A DNA stretch of 64,000 bases from Candidatus Methylacidiphilum fumarolicum. Lineage in GTDB: Bacteria > Verrucomicrobiota > Verrucomicrobiia > Methylacidiphilales > Methylacidiphilaceae. Below, piece after piece: positions 56,355 through 64,000 of this stretch. Position numbers and translations under genes: made by a program. Location: positions 682,001 through 746,000 of the forward strand of contig NZ_OX458932.1 in assembly GCF_949774925.1 (NCBI RefSeq), given 5' to 3'. The notes beneath the pieces are model-generated. The model was not told the origin of the DNA, ran no database searches, and saw only the letters and a program-made list of their open reading frames with translations. Numbering within the stretch: the stretch's first letter is position 1; every line of letters begins with the position of its first letter.

Positions 56355-57974
56355 CTACATTGCCCACTTGGGCGGAGAAGCGAAGAGGGAAAGCAGATCG
56401 AGCTTTTGAAGCAGGGCATTCAACTCAGGGGGAATCTGAGAGAAGAGCCCAATCAGCGGTTGTCCTTTTAGAGAGAGTTTGACCAAGCGGATCGTCTGAA
56501 GACGCCGAAGCACCTTGGGCACCTCTTCGGTAAAGCCCTTAGCCGCCCATTCGGCTCCGAGCAGCGCACTTATCCAGAAGGCCAGGAAGCAGATCCTTAC
56601 ATGGTTGCGGACCCGGTCCGGTCGCCAGTGATAGACGGGAAGGACTTCCAGGTAGCTCTTGAGCTCCGAGAAGGCGGCTTCGACCACAGCTAGCTGCTTA
56701 TAGTGGGTGAGCACCGCCTGGCCCGAAGCCTTGGTCGCCGGGAGATTGGTCTCCAAGAGATACCAACCGTCGGTCGCCTCTTCTTCCTTGACCCGCTCCT
56801 GATCCAGTTTCCACCAGAACCGGCCGCTTGCGTCGACGCCGTACTGGAAGTATTTGTGCGCTTGAAGCCTCTGCAGCGCTCGGCCAACCCGGCTGCCGAG
56901 ATTCACGGGATTCACCTCTCGGCGTGTCGCCTTCGTGATCTGGAGGAGCACCTCTTCTGCTTGGGCAATGCGGCTTTGCCGCCGTTCGCGGTCCCGCTGA
57001 GCCCGCCATTCTCCTCCCGCAATGACATAGCGCACTCCCTCCTGTTCAATCTCCAGTACCCGCGTCCGGTCCGTTAGCCAAAGCTGCCGATCTTCTGGCA
57101 GACGACTGAGAATCTCCAGAAGCTTGGCCCGAGTCGACCGGGTCACGTACTCCAGCTCCATGCCAGTCAGGATCTCCAAGTTCCAACAACTCCTCATCCC
57201 CCCGTCGAAGACGAAGGTCGCCTCTTGGATCCCAAACCTCCGTCTGAGCGTGACCAAGAGCCCCGTCAAGGTCGTGCGGTCCGCCCGATTCCCTCTCAGC
57301 ACTTCCACATGGAACGGAATCCCCCGACCATCCGTAGCCACCGCCAGAAGAACTTGTCGCCGATCCTGCCGGTGATCCCGACTATAGCCATATTGCGCTA
57401 GTCCCTCAGGGCCCTCCCCTTCGAAGTAAACACTCGAAAGATCATAGAGCACCAGGCTCGCCCCCTGCGGCTGACTTCCTTGGTAAAGCTTCTTCTCAAT
57501 CCCACTCCAACAGCCGTTCAACTCATCCATCGCCCGGTAGAGCTCGTCTTCCTCCAGATCCTTCTCTTCGAGCCCACAAGCCTTGGCCAGAAGAGTCCCC
57601 CGCGCTTCCTCCCGAAGGGCCAGCTTCGAGGAAGGAAAGAGAATCCGGCCAAAGATCATTGCCTTCAAAAGCCTTCGTTTCCGCTCCGAGCCAATACTGG
57701 CAAAGACTTCATCGAGGCCAAAGCGACCCCAGGCTTCTTCGAGAACGGCCAATCCTCCATAATCAAGTGCCTCCTGGGCTTCGAGCCCCTCTACAGGGAC
57801 AAGACGCTTCTTTTGCAAGGCCGCCGCTAGCACTTCCCGAGCTTCTTCTGGCAACCGGGTCACGTTGGCGATCCGGCGTGCCTTCACCTGCTTCCCCACC
57901 CGGTGGGACTCTCGGACAATATAGGATCGATAGATCTTCCCTTTGTGGCGTGTGCGGACCTCCTGCAAATACAC
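56355..57974 (-). CDS. IS1634-family transposase (DDE)
   Basis: A 539-residue transposase of the IS4 superfamily. DDE residues fit VLYDLSSVYFEGEG (about residue 178), ATFVFDGGMRS (about 255) and the YREK-like YKQLAVVEAAFSELKSYLEV (about 427-446). N-terminal YLQEVRTRHKGKIYRSYIVR and PVYHWRPDRVRNHVRICFLA are typical of IS1634. The frame is uninterrupted with a GTG start, so it may be active. GC-rich, unlike the core genes of the window. Confidence 0.9.
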   Translation of the reverse strand: MYLQEVRTRHKGKIYRSYIVRESHRVGKQVKARRIANVTRLPEEAREVLAAALQKKRLVPVEGLEAQEALDYGGLAVLEEAWGRFGLDEVFASIGSERKRRLLKAMIFGRILFPSSKLALREEARGTLLAKACGLEEKDLEEDELYRAMDELNGCWSGIEKKLYQGSQPQGASLVLYDLSSVYFEGEGPEGLAQYGYSRDHRQDRRQVLLAVATDGRGIPFHVEVLRGNRADRTTLTGLLVTLRRRFGIQEATFVFDGGMRSCWNLEILTGMELEYVTRSTRAKLLEILSRLPEDRQLWLTDRTRVLEIEQEGVRYVIAGGEWRAQRDRERRQSRIAQAEEVLLQITKATRREVNPVNLGSRVGRALQRLQAHKYFQYGVDASGRFWWKLDQERVKEEEATDGWYLLETNLPATKASGQAVLTHYKQLAVVEAAFSELKSYLEVLPVYHWRPDRVRNHVRICFLAFWISALLGAEWAAKGFTEEVPKVLRRLQTIRLVKLSLKGQPLIGLFSQIPPELNALLQKLDLLSLFASPPKWAM

Positions 57975-58008
57975 GTCTACCTAACTAACAAGTCCTTACT
58001 ACGATGCC

Positions 58009-58694
58009 AACAATATAATGAAAATAAAAAATATTATTTAGTCCTACACGAATATATATAAGTCATTGATACATCAACAAAATGGTCAAAAACTTGCGGA
58101 AGATGGGCTAGTGTTATGCGCCAGCTTGGACGGCTCAAGCCTGAATTGGGCCTCCTTGTCAGGGATGAAGGTCCTTCCTCTGAAAGTCAGCAAACCACTG
58201 TACCAGCCGTCTTCTCTGTTTTCCTTTTCCTCTGCTTAGGATAGAGGATCTCGACGTTCGTGCCCGGCAGACATGCCATCAGAGCGGCAAAAAGTCAGGA
58301 AACGAACACCCTTGCAAGCCTTACATTCACTTCCCGCAATCGATAAGGTCTAGTCCCACCTCTCCTCAGTGGCATCCTTTCGCGTTTTCCCAAAAGAAAA
58401 TTTCGATTGGCTATATGCAAAATCTGGTTGGGAACGTATGGCCTCCGGGACTAAAACCCTGATAATCCTTGCTTGTTATTTGTTGGTAGGTGAAAACGGT
58501 GAGGACCGTGTTCAGAATGCTTCTGGTAGGAATGAGATGGAGTCCAGTTTATTGAACCATGATCTGTGCCATCACCTTTCAAAGCATGTCTGTAGAGTTT
58601 TTTGGTGAAGGGCAGATACAGACTCCGAGCGGTCATTCGTTGCCAATGGTCGCATGACAGCATCCTGAATAAAGGTAGACATCGCGCAACCGTC
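58009..58694. other. Intergenic region, nothing recognised
   Basis: A 686-base gap between the IS and the NTPase gene. Short frames at 58369-58608 (+) and 58451-58753 (-) have no family motif and lack ribosome sites. No RNA gene or repeat was identified. It may be decayed accessory DNA. Confidence 0.4.
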
Positions 58695-61600
58695 CTAGAT
58701 GATCTTCGAGTCCTTGACAGACCATAGAAAAAACGCGCGGTGAATGTGGCCATGTGCTTCGTAGATCCGTTCCCTGACAGGGTCGTGGATCTTGTCGTGA
58801 CCTTCCATCTTCTTCAACCAGTCCCGTTCGCCCCAAATGCACCAGGCTAGAGCTTGGCGCGTGTCTTTCAGGTAACGCCGAAGGAGATCGGCACGGACGT
58901 ATAATAAGCTGTGTTGATTTCCCTTACAACCGTCCCCGGCCTCACGATATAGAGTCCCGGCTTTGCCCATTGTATCGTAGAAATCGATCTCGCGATTCTT
59001 GCTCGCTAGGCCAGCGCACTGGATCAACTTGGGCGCGGGGAGATAGAAATCTGAAAAATCATTAATCGACGAAGGATATGATTCCCAGCCGAAATGAATG
59101 TACGGAATCTCTACGCGGATGCCTGGGACGTGGCGCTTCGGAATCGAGCCTAATGGAATGTCCGTCTCTATTGCTTCGTCAGACGTCGATCCAGTCTTGA
59201 CGGTGTCGGGCGCAGTCTTCTCTTTCAGAAACATAGGCACGTGTCGGTCGAACGCCTCCGCGATTTGTGGACGGTACCGGCCGTTCCGCTGGTATAGCTG
59301 CCGCGCATAGTTTTGACGGCGACCAGCCTCCCCCGCGTAGAGATAATATTCAGTTGCTCCTTTGGGGATTGCGTTACTCCCGGGGTACTCCACCGCAAGA
59401 AACTTCGCTCTAAAGCTGGCCACATCTCTTTGTGCAACGAAGACTCCGCGCAAGGAGGCAAAGAGCTCTCGATCATGACTCTCGTCAACACCGTAGATAA
59501 ACCCTTGCACAAGCACCCAATCACCGGGGTGTCCGTTGATCTCAGGAACCACGAGCAGTGGACGCCAGTTCGGTATGAAACTGCTCTCGACCCAGGATTC
59601 GGTGGCAACACCCGGGTCGCCAAACAGATCAGGGATTGGAGGCGTCCAGCCGGGCGGTCGCTTCGGAAAACTTGGATCAATTGAGCAATCTGGCGTTCTC
59701 TCTCCGATGCTCCAATCCGGCAACTTTCTTGCAGCTTCTCGCTCGCCCCACATCTCGAAATAGGCAATCCACGAGTACTTCTTTCCGTACCGATCCACCT
59801 TCTCCTGGTCGCGTGCATTCCATGACGCATCGTAGATCTCCATATCGGCTTCTTTGAACCGATCTGCTCGGTACCCCAAGTCGAAAATGCGTCGCTCGAT
59901 CTTCGCAAGAACCTGGACATAATCTGTGTTCTTACAGTCGTAGTTCTCCCGATTGGAAATCAAGCGTCCTATCGTATAGTTGCCAAAATCCATACGAATG
60001 GCTTGACCAATAGCTTCTTTCACAGCTGGATCAGGCGTGCCGTCACTTGCAAATGGTGAAGGTGTGTTCGGAAACGGCGGCGCAAGATATCGGCTAGCGG
60101 CTTTGGGTAGCGCAACGACACCCGCGCGCTGGGCGATCTGAATGATACCAAGCGCGTAGTCCCTCATCAGAGTGTGGTGGGTTGCGTAGCGCGCACCAGG
60201 TCCGAACATCTCTTCGTACAGGGTGTTCGCAAAATCCCCGAGTAAGGGTCGAAACGTCGGTGCCTCTTCCGAGTCCACCAAAGACAACGTCGTCCCGTAC
60301 GCAGCCGCTAACATGCGTTCCGGCACATAGGGATCATTGAATCCGAGGCTCGTCACGACGTGGGTGAACAGCTCTTTGGGAAACTTTTCGCCGATCAACA
60401 CAAGCGCCTTTGTGGCTAGGTCGCGGTCGCGGCGAACGACCGTTGTAAGGACTAGGGAAAGCAATGGAACGACCTCCGTCACAGAGCACTCCGTCATTTT
60501 TACCGCGTCGAGCTTCTCTACCCAGGTCAGTAACCGGTGAATGGTGGGCGATGTGTGCCGTCTCCGAAGGTATTCAGACCACTTAAGATCGCGTTCCGCC
60601 ATCGGGTAGCGCGCCAGGAAATCATATAGATGCCGGGCGCTGCACGGATGCTTTGGCTTGATCGAGACGGCTGCCAAGGCATCAACCATTCGTTCCCAGA
60701 CCAGCGACCCAGCGTTCAAATATTTATTGATGAGAGCCTGCGTACCCTGGGTGAAAGACTTAGAGGCGCGCCAAAAGACACCTTCGATGAATGGGTCGCG
60801 GTAGGCATCCAAATCCTGAGCGCGCTTAGGTAAGACAAAGAACAGTTCTCGCTGCTCAGGCGGCAATCGCTCCCCCGCACGCTCCGGAAATTCGGTAATC
60901 AGCGCTTGCGCCAAGTTCGGTTTTGCGTACACTCGCTGGTATCCTTTGGGCATTTGGAAAATCCGCGCGAGCGGGGATTTGGCAGTGAAGCTTCGCTTGA
61001 TTGTTGCAACCGAAGAAACATCGAGATGCGTCTTCAGCAAATACCGTGCGATCAAGTGGTCGCTGAATCGTTGGTAGGGAAGACGGAAGACAACCCGGAA
61101 TTTATGCCTGGAGTTGGTTGAATACCAGACGGCATCCTCTTCGATGAGGCCGTTTGTCCGTAGCTCGTCAAGAAGCTGGCGCCGCCGTGACGGTTCCAAT
61201 TTCTGGTAGTTGGCTGCGATGATGCGATCTGCCTGCAATCGGCTAACATAGTCCCGCAGATTCTCTGCCATGCACGGCGCGAAGCCGGAGAGCTTCCTGT
61301 CGCGGATTTGATCGCTTCCCTTTAGTAGTTCCCAGCACCCATTGGGCCTCAGACCATATTTCTTCTCAATCGGCTTGCCAACGCGCTTGACGAATGACTC
61401 GAGGACATAAGTCATTCCCTTTTGACCCGAGGCGATACCTGTAAACCCCTGTTCCAACTTCTTTCCTGTAAGGTCTTGGAATGATTGGCAGATCAGCTTC
61501 AGTGTGAGCGGCCGTGAGAATTCTTTGTCCAGCAGCGGTACTTCGGGCAAAGGCAAGTTGTAGTATTGAAAGAAGGCCGCCTGAGCATCGAATTCTTGAT

Positions 61601-62573
61601 CTTCGAATCCGTCGTGACGGATCACATGAAATTTCTCGAGGTTTTTTTTCTTGAGGGCGATGGACTCAAACGGCGTTCGGCACGAGACGATTAGCCCAAT
61701 GTTCGGTCGGTCTGCAACGAGTGCTTGAAAAGTGGCAACCGCTTTTCTCCACTCATGACGATGGCCTTCGTTTACTCCGTCAAGGATGACAACCGCCCGC
61801 TCATCACTCTCGCTTGCCAATTCTTCAAGTAGGTCGAATATCTTCGCTACCTTGAGGCGTGCATCAAGTCGTTTGCAGATTTCCGCAACAACGCTGCCTT
61901 GAAAGTTTTTGGCCAGAACAAAAAGGGTGGATTGGCCGCGATCGAGCCGATCTTGCGTGACATCGCACAGCAGATGCGTCTTACCCGTGCCCCATTCACC
62001 AATTACCAGGAGCTGCGGATCAAGCAGAACTTTGAACGCTGGACTCTGGATGTATTCCTTCTCCTTATGCACAATGGCCAGACATTGGCGGATGGAGATC
62101 AAGTTGTTGCGAACAGTGTTATGCACAGAGGAGTAGCCGCTCTCTCTGTCGGCCGGCAACAGCTTCGTCTCCTCGGCACGCCAGCGCTTCATATCCGCCA
62201 TTAAGTCGACTTCAATGTCGGAGAGGAGCTTCGACCACTCTTCCGCCGCCCCTGTGTCACGCGCGCGCAGGCGATACATCAACAGTGGCAAGAACGCGCG
62301 AGCATTCTCCACTCGTATCTGAATTGCGTCGGGCTTCTGACTGTAGTATTTGGCGCGACGCCAAGCCTTGGAAAATTCATCCAGCATCGACTGAAATCTA
62401 GCAAGAGCAGCCTCTCCACAGGCGAGGTTCTGGATCGCAGTGAAGAGTGAGTGAATCCGGATATTTGGTGCATTAGTATCCATTCCTGGCGTGTATCTCT
62501 GCCCGGCTTGACGGATTTGCTCTTTGCTGAGATCAGTCAGTGCTGCACAGAATGATTGGTGAGTGGGACACAT
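58695..62573 (-). CDS. Large STAND-type P-loop NTPase, candidate anti-phage defence protein
   Basis: A 1292-residue protein with three parts. Residues 1-180 are helical, starting with the segment AGQRYTPGMD (about 23-32). The NTPase follows, with Walker A GEWGTGKTH (about 192-200), Walker B AVVILDGVNEG (about 260-270) and a sensor-like LIVSCRTPFE (about 295-304); hhhhDG-h-(D/N)-E is typical of STAND/NACHT ATPases. About 850 residues of helical repeats and a C-terminal domain (QALAWCIWGERDWL) follow. There is no recognisable effector nuclease, TIR or SIR2 domain. From memory, similar large ATP-binding proteins resemble AVAST/Avs defence proteins; not verified. ATG 62573 is preferred over TTG 62579. 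GC-rich and flanked by mobile DNA, so probably acquired. Intact frame. Confidence 0.75.
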   Translation of the reverse strand: MCPTHQSFCAALTDLSKEQIRQAGQRYTPGMDTNAPNIRIHSLFTAIQNLACGEAALARFQSMLDEFSKAWRRAKYYSQKPDAIQIRVENARAFLPLLMYRLRARDTGAAEEWSKLLSDIEVDLMADMKRWRAEETKLLPADRESGYSSVHNTVRNNLISIRQCLAIVHKEKEYIQSPAFKVLLDPQLLVIGEWGTGKTHLLCDVTQDRLDRGQSTLFVLAKNFQGSVVAEICKRLDARLKVAKIFDLLEELASESDERAVVILDGVNEGHRHEWRKAVATFQALVADRPNIGLIVSCRTPFESIALKKKNLEKFHVIRHDGFEDQEFDAQAAFFQYYNLPLPEVPLLDKEFSRPLTLKLICQSFQDLTGKKLEQGFTGIASGQKGMTYVLESFVKRVGKPIEKKYGLRPNGCWELLKGSDQIRDRKLSGFAPCMAENLRDYVSRLQADRIIAANYQKLEPSRRRQLLDELRTNGLIEEDAVWYSTNSRHKFRVVFRLPYQRFSDHLIARYLLKTHLDVSSVATIKRSFTAKSPLARIFQMPKGYQRVYAKPNLAQALITEFPERAGERLPPEQRELFFVLPKRAQDLDAYRDPFIEGVFWRASKSFTQGTQALINKYLNAGSLVWERMVDALAAVSIKPKHPCSARHLYDFLARYPMAERDLKWSEYLRRRHTSPTIHRLLTWVEKLDAVKMTECSVTEVVPLLSLVLTTVVRRDRDLATKALVLIGEKFPKELFTHVVTSLGFNDPYVPERMLAAAYGTTLSLVDSEEAPTFRPLLGDFANTLYEEMFGPGARYATHHTLMRDYALGIIQIAQRAGVVALPKAASRYLAPPFPNTPSPFASDGTPDPAVKEAIGQAIRMDFGNYTIGRLISNRENYDCKNTDYVQVLAKIERRIFDLGYRADRFKEADMEIYDASWNARDQEKVDRYGKKYSWIAYFEMWGEREAARKLPDWSIGERTPDCSIDPSFPKRPPGWTPPIPDLFGDPGVATESWVESSFIPNWRPLLVVPEINGHPGDWVLVQGFIYGVDESHDRELFASLRGVFVAQRDVASFRAKFLAVEYPGSNAIPKGATEYYLYAGEAGRRQNYARQLYQRNGRYRPQIAEAFDRHVPMFLKEKTAPDTVKTGSTSDEAIETDIPLGSIPKRHVPGIRVEIPYIHFGWESYPSSINDFSDFYLPAPKLIQCAGLASKNREIDFYDTMGKAGTLYREAGDGCKGNQHSLLYVRADLLRRYLKDTRQALAWCIWGERDWLKKMEGHDKIHDPVRERIYEAHGHIHRAFFLWSVKDSKII

Positions 62574-63115
62574 AGTCAAATTATAGGGACAGTCAAGCTC
62601 ACGCGTCGGACCGATTCCTCTGCGTTGCGATGAAGCTCAAACGCGAGCAATGGGCGCATAGTATCTTTCCGATCCTCAATATAACCACTTAATAGTATAT
62701 AGTGTTGTCATCAAAACGCAATCCACTCGACCAACCAACCTTAATGACCTCTTCCTCTTCCAAGCCATCGTTTACGCACTCAACGTTCGATTGACGTGGC
62801 TAAACGTCCTATCTAATTCGCTTATGCAAAATATGCTAGAGGATTGGAAGTGCTCTGTCCAACTAGGGTTTGCACGCGACCGGCATTTCTCCCACTACGT
62901 TTTCATAAGCTTTGACCAACCTCAGAATGCAAATAGTTTTTCGATTTTCCAGGATGAGCCAGTCGTCAGTCACCACTCGTTGAGTCGCGAAAAAGGAAGG
63001 CCAGGCCCCATTCTTCCCGAGCCGTCAGCATCTCAACGCGCTGACGAGGGAGGTTTCGTCAATCCTGACGGAACGTCGTGCTTTTCCTAACCAGCTCCTT
63101 TGAGTGATTCGGAAA
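62574..63115. other. Intergenic region, possible gene decay
   Basis: A 542-base gap. A 99-codon frame at 62791-63090 (+) shows no motif. On the minus strand a run RQRVEMLTAREEWGLAFLFR (about 63045) looks coding-like but is soon interrupted. It is probably a continuation of the decayed DNA beyond 63116. Nothing firm. Confidence 0.3.
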
Positions 63116-63828
63116 TCAGATGCGTTTGGCCTTCGCGCTTGATTTGAGCCGCCAATACTCGTCATCGATCGACTGAAACGAATAGTCGGGCAATAGTCTA
63201 TTTACCTCTTCGAGCAGGCTCTTTCTTTGAACACTCTTTTTTTCTGAGTTCAATTCGTTTTTCTTTGCCAGAACTCAAAGACCCTAGTGCCAATGCGTTG
63301 AATGTTTCTCCATTCAGCAACGTGACTTTGGCGTTTTGTCCTTTGACCGTGACGGTGCAATTTTCCGACCGCATTTCTTTGGCTTTTTGGTAGCGGGGGG
63401 AACCATTCCATTCAAGTCACTCGCCACAGCAGTTCGTCAAGACCTTTGATGCTTTTGTTCTGCTAGTTTCCATTCCGCCAGCGCGGCTATAGCGTCCGGG
63501 TCTGCCTCACAATACTCGTGCGATTTCAGTCAGAATGTGGCTCACACTTCCACAGGATCTTAGAATTTGACCCTGTTGTACATTTTGGAGCAGTGGTGCC
63601 AATTAGAGAGGCCGCGCAGAACCGCCGCACTAATGCCTCCGACACTCCTGACGCCTTCGATGCGGGACGTAACTCTCTCCTGTATGCGTCTAGATCATTG
63701 TACCTCATTGAAAACTCTTCGCAATATCCATCCATATCGTTGCCATCCAACCGATCTGTTCAGAAAACAGAATCTGATTCTCTTTTCGATTCCTCTTCGA
63801 GCCATTTCCTCAGATCTCGCTTTGCCAT
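63116..63828 (-). pseudogene. Decayed gene of unknown function
   Basis: Coding-like pieces in order, in shifting frames: MAKRDLRKWLEEE (63828 down), SHEYCEADPDAIAALAEWKL (about 63500), KSIKGLDELLWRV, RYQKAKEMRSENCTVTVKGQ, AKVTLLNGETFNALALGSLS, then, after a shift at an A-run, KSLLEEVNRLLPDYSFQSID and WRLKSSAKAKRI with a stop at 63116. The pieces read smoothly across single-base shifts, the mark of a recently broken gene. No family recognised. Confidence 0.5.
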
Positions 63829-63854
63829 AAATTTTTTCCGGGCCGTTGGTTGGC

Positions 63855-64000
63855 TTATCGCATGACTGCTTGTGAACGCTCCTTCATTTCATTAAGCACC
63901 CGCTCTTTGGTTGTGCCATACTCAAGGGGCAAGAACCCATCCGCTCTCATGAGGCAGATGATTGCGCGAGAGAGATTAAAACATTCGCCTTTTACATGCG
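63855..64000 (-). CDS. C-terminal end of an unknown gene (partial)
   Basis: An open frame enters from the window's right edge and ends at a TAA at 63855: FNLSRAIICLMRADGFLPLE, YGTTKERVLNEMKERSQAVM, R. About 48 residues are visible. It lies 26 bases before the start of the decayed gene on the same strand, so both may be from one operon. No family recognised from this tail. Confidence 0.45.
   Translation of the reverse strand, partial: HVKGECFNLSRAIICLMRADGFLPLEYGTTKERVLNEMKERSQAVMR

Larger units (their letters stand above)
56309..58008 (-). mobile_element. IS1634-family insertion sequence
   Basis: Contains one intact transposase gene. Candidate terminal inverted repeats are weak: GGCATCGTAGTAAGG (minus strand, 58008-57994) against GCGTCATAAGTGAT (plus strand from 56309), matching at only about two thirds of positions. 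No target duplication was identified, so the boundaries are provisional. Confidence 0.4.

Noticed and set aside
58369-58608. 79-codon frame between IS1634 and the NTPase gene
   Set aside because: No ribosome site, no recognisable motif, and an overlapping frame on the other strand of similar length.
1-64000. CRISPR arrays, tRNA and rRNA genes
   Set aside because: No regularly spaced repeats, no tRNA cloverleaf signature (GGTTCGAATCC-type T arm) and no rRNA sequence were seen when reading the intergenic regions.

Overview
The window looks like a chromosomal stretch from an AT-rich Gram-negative bacterium of the Verrucomicrobiota, most plausibly Methylacidiphilum or a close relative. This is an inference from gene content: a gliding-type ABC permease/GldG/DUF4340 set, a hopanoid-type HpnC synthase, an lpxI/Gfo-Idh/lpxB cluster and the housekeeping gene orders. 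No rRNA, tRNA or CRISPR array was seen.

Region 1 (1-47.4 kb) is mostly ordinary, AT-rich core genome. A three-gene ABC export locus (1-4.1 kb) is followed by a TetR/HlyD pair with a promoter-operator candidate between them. Next come an ArnT-like glycosyltransferase, a Nudix hydrolase and a phospholipase-C-like phosphoesterase. A long minus-strand block (24.9 to 11.8 kb) reads ftsK, rodZ-like, rimO, nth, fabD, fabG, acpP, fabF, rpmE, prfA, prmC, murA, coaD: cell division, fatty-acid initiation and elongation, translation termination and cell-wall/CoA synthesis. Then follow sodB, a DsrE-like gene, DUF192, a PHP phosphoesterase, hpnC, coaE, rho and galE. A minus-strand nusA-infB-rbfA-oppB-oppC block diverges from lpxI-Gfo/Idh-lpxB (lipid A). 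A sigma-E-type factor, a probable membrane anti-sigma factor, an HtrA-like protein that has lost its catalytic triad and an OmpA/MotB protein form an envelope-stress-like module. rpsU follows.

Three near-identical 462-464 bp elements (6694-7157, 28458-28921, 48797-49258) are scattered through the core. They begin with GTCAAC, carry a 5' stem and a GNRA-loop hairpin with copy-specific compensating changes, and end directly before ATGA. I interpret them as ORF-less HEARO elements, i.e. IscB-type omega RNAs without an IscB. Two of them sit flush against the start codons of hpnC and a zinc alcohol dehydrogenase.

Region 2 (about 47.4-64 kb) is accessory DNA. It holds a decayed IS605-type element with divergent tnpA/tnpB, a two-domain GT2-GT4 glycosyltransferase bracketed by inverted 210-bp IS right ends, a group II intron with an intact-looking domain V but a dead reverse transcriptase, an intact IS1634-type transposase, and a 1292-residue STAND-type P-loop NTPase that is the best defence-system candidate in the window. 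Beyond it lies a decayed gene of unknown function and the tail of another gene. From about 54.2 kb on, the DNA is visibly richer in G+C than the host, which suggests acquisition. A second decayed IS605-type element lies between rho and galE at 31.4-32.7 kb.
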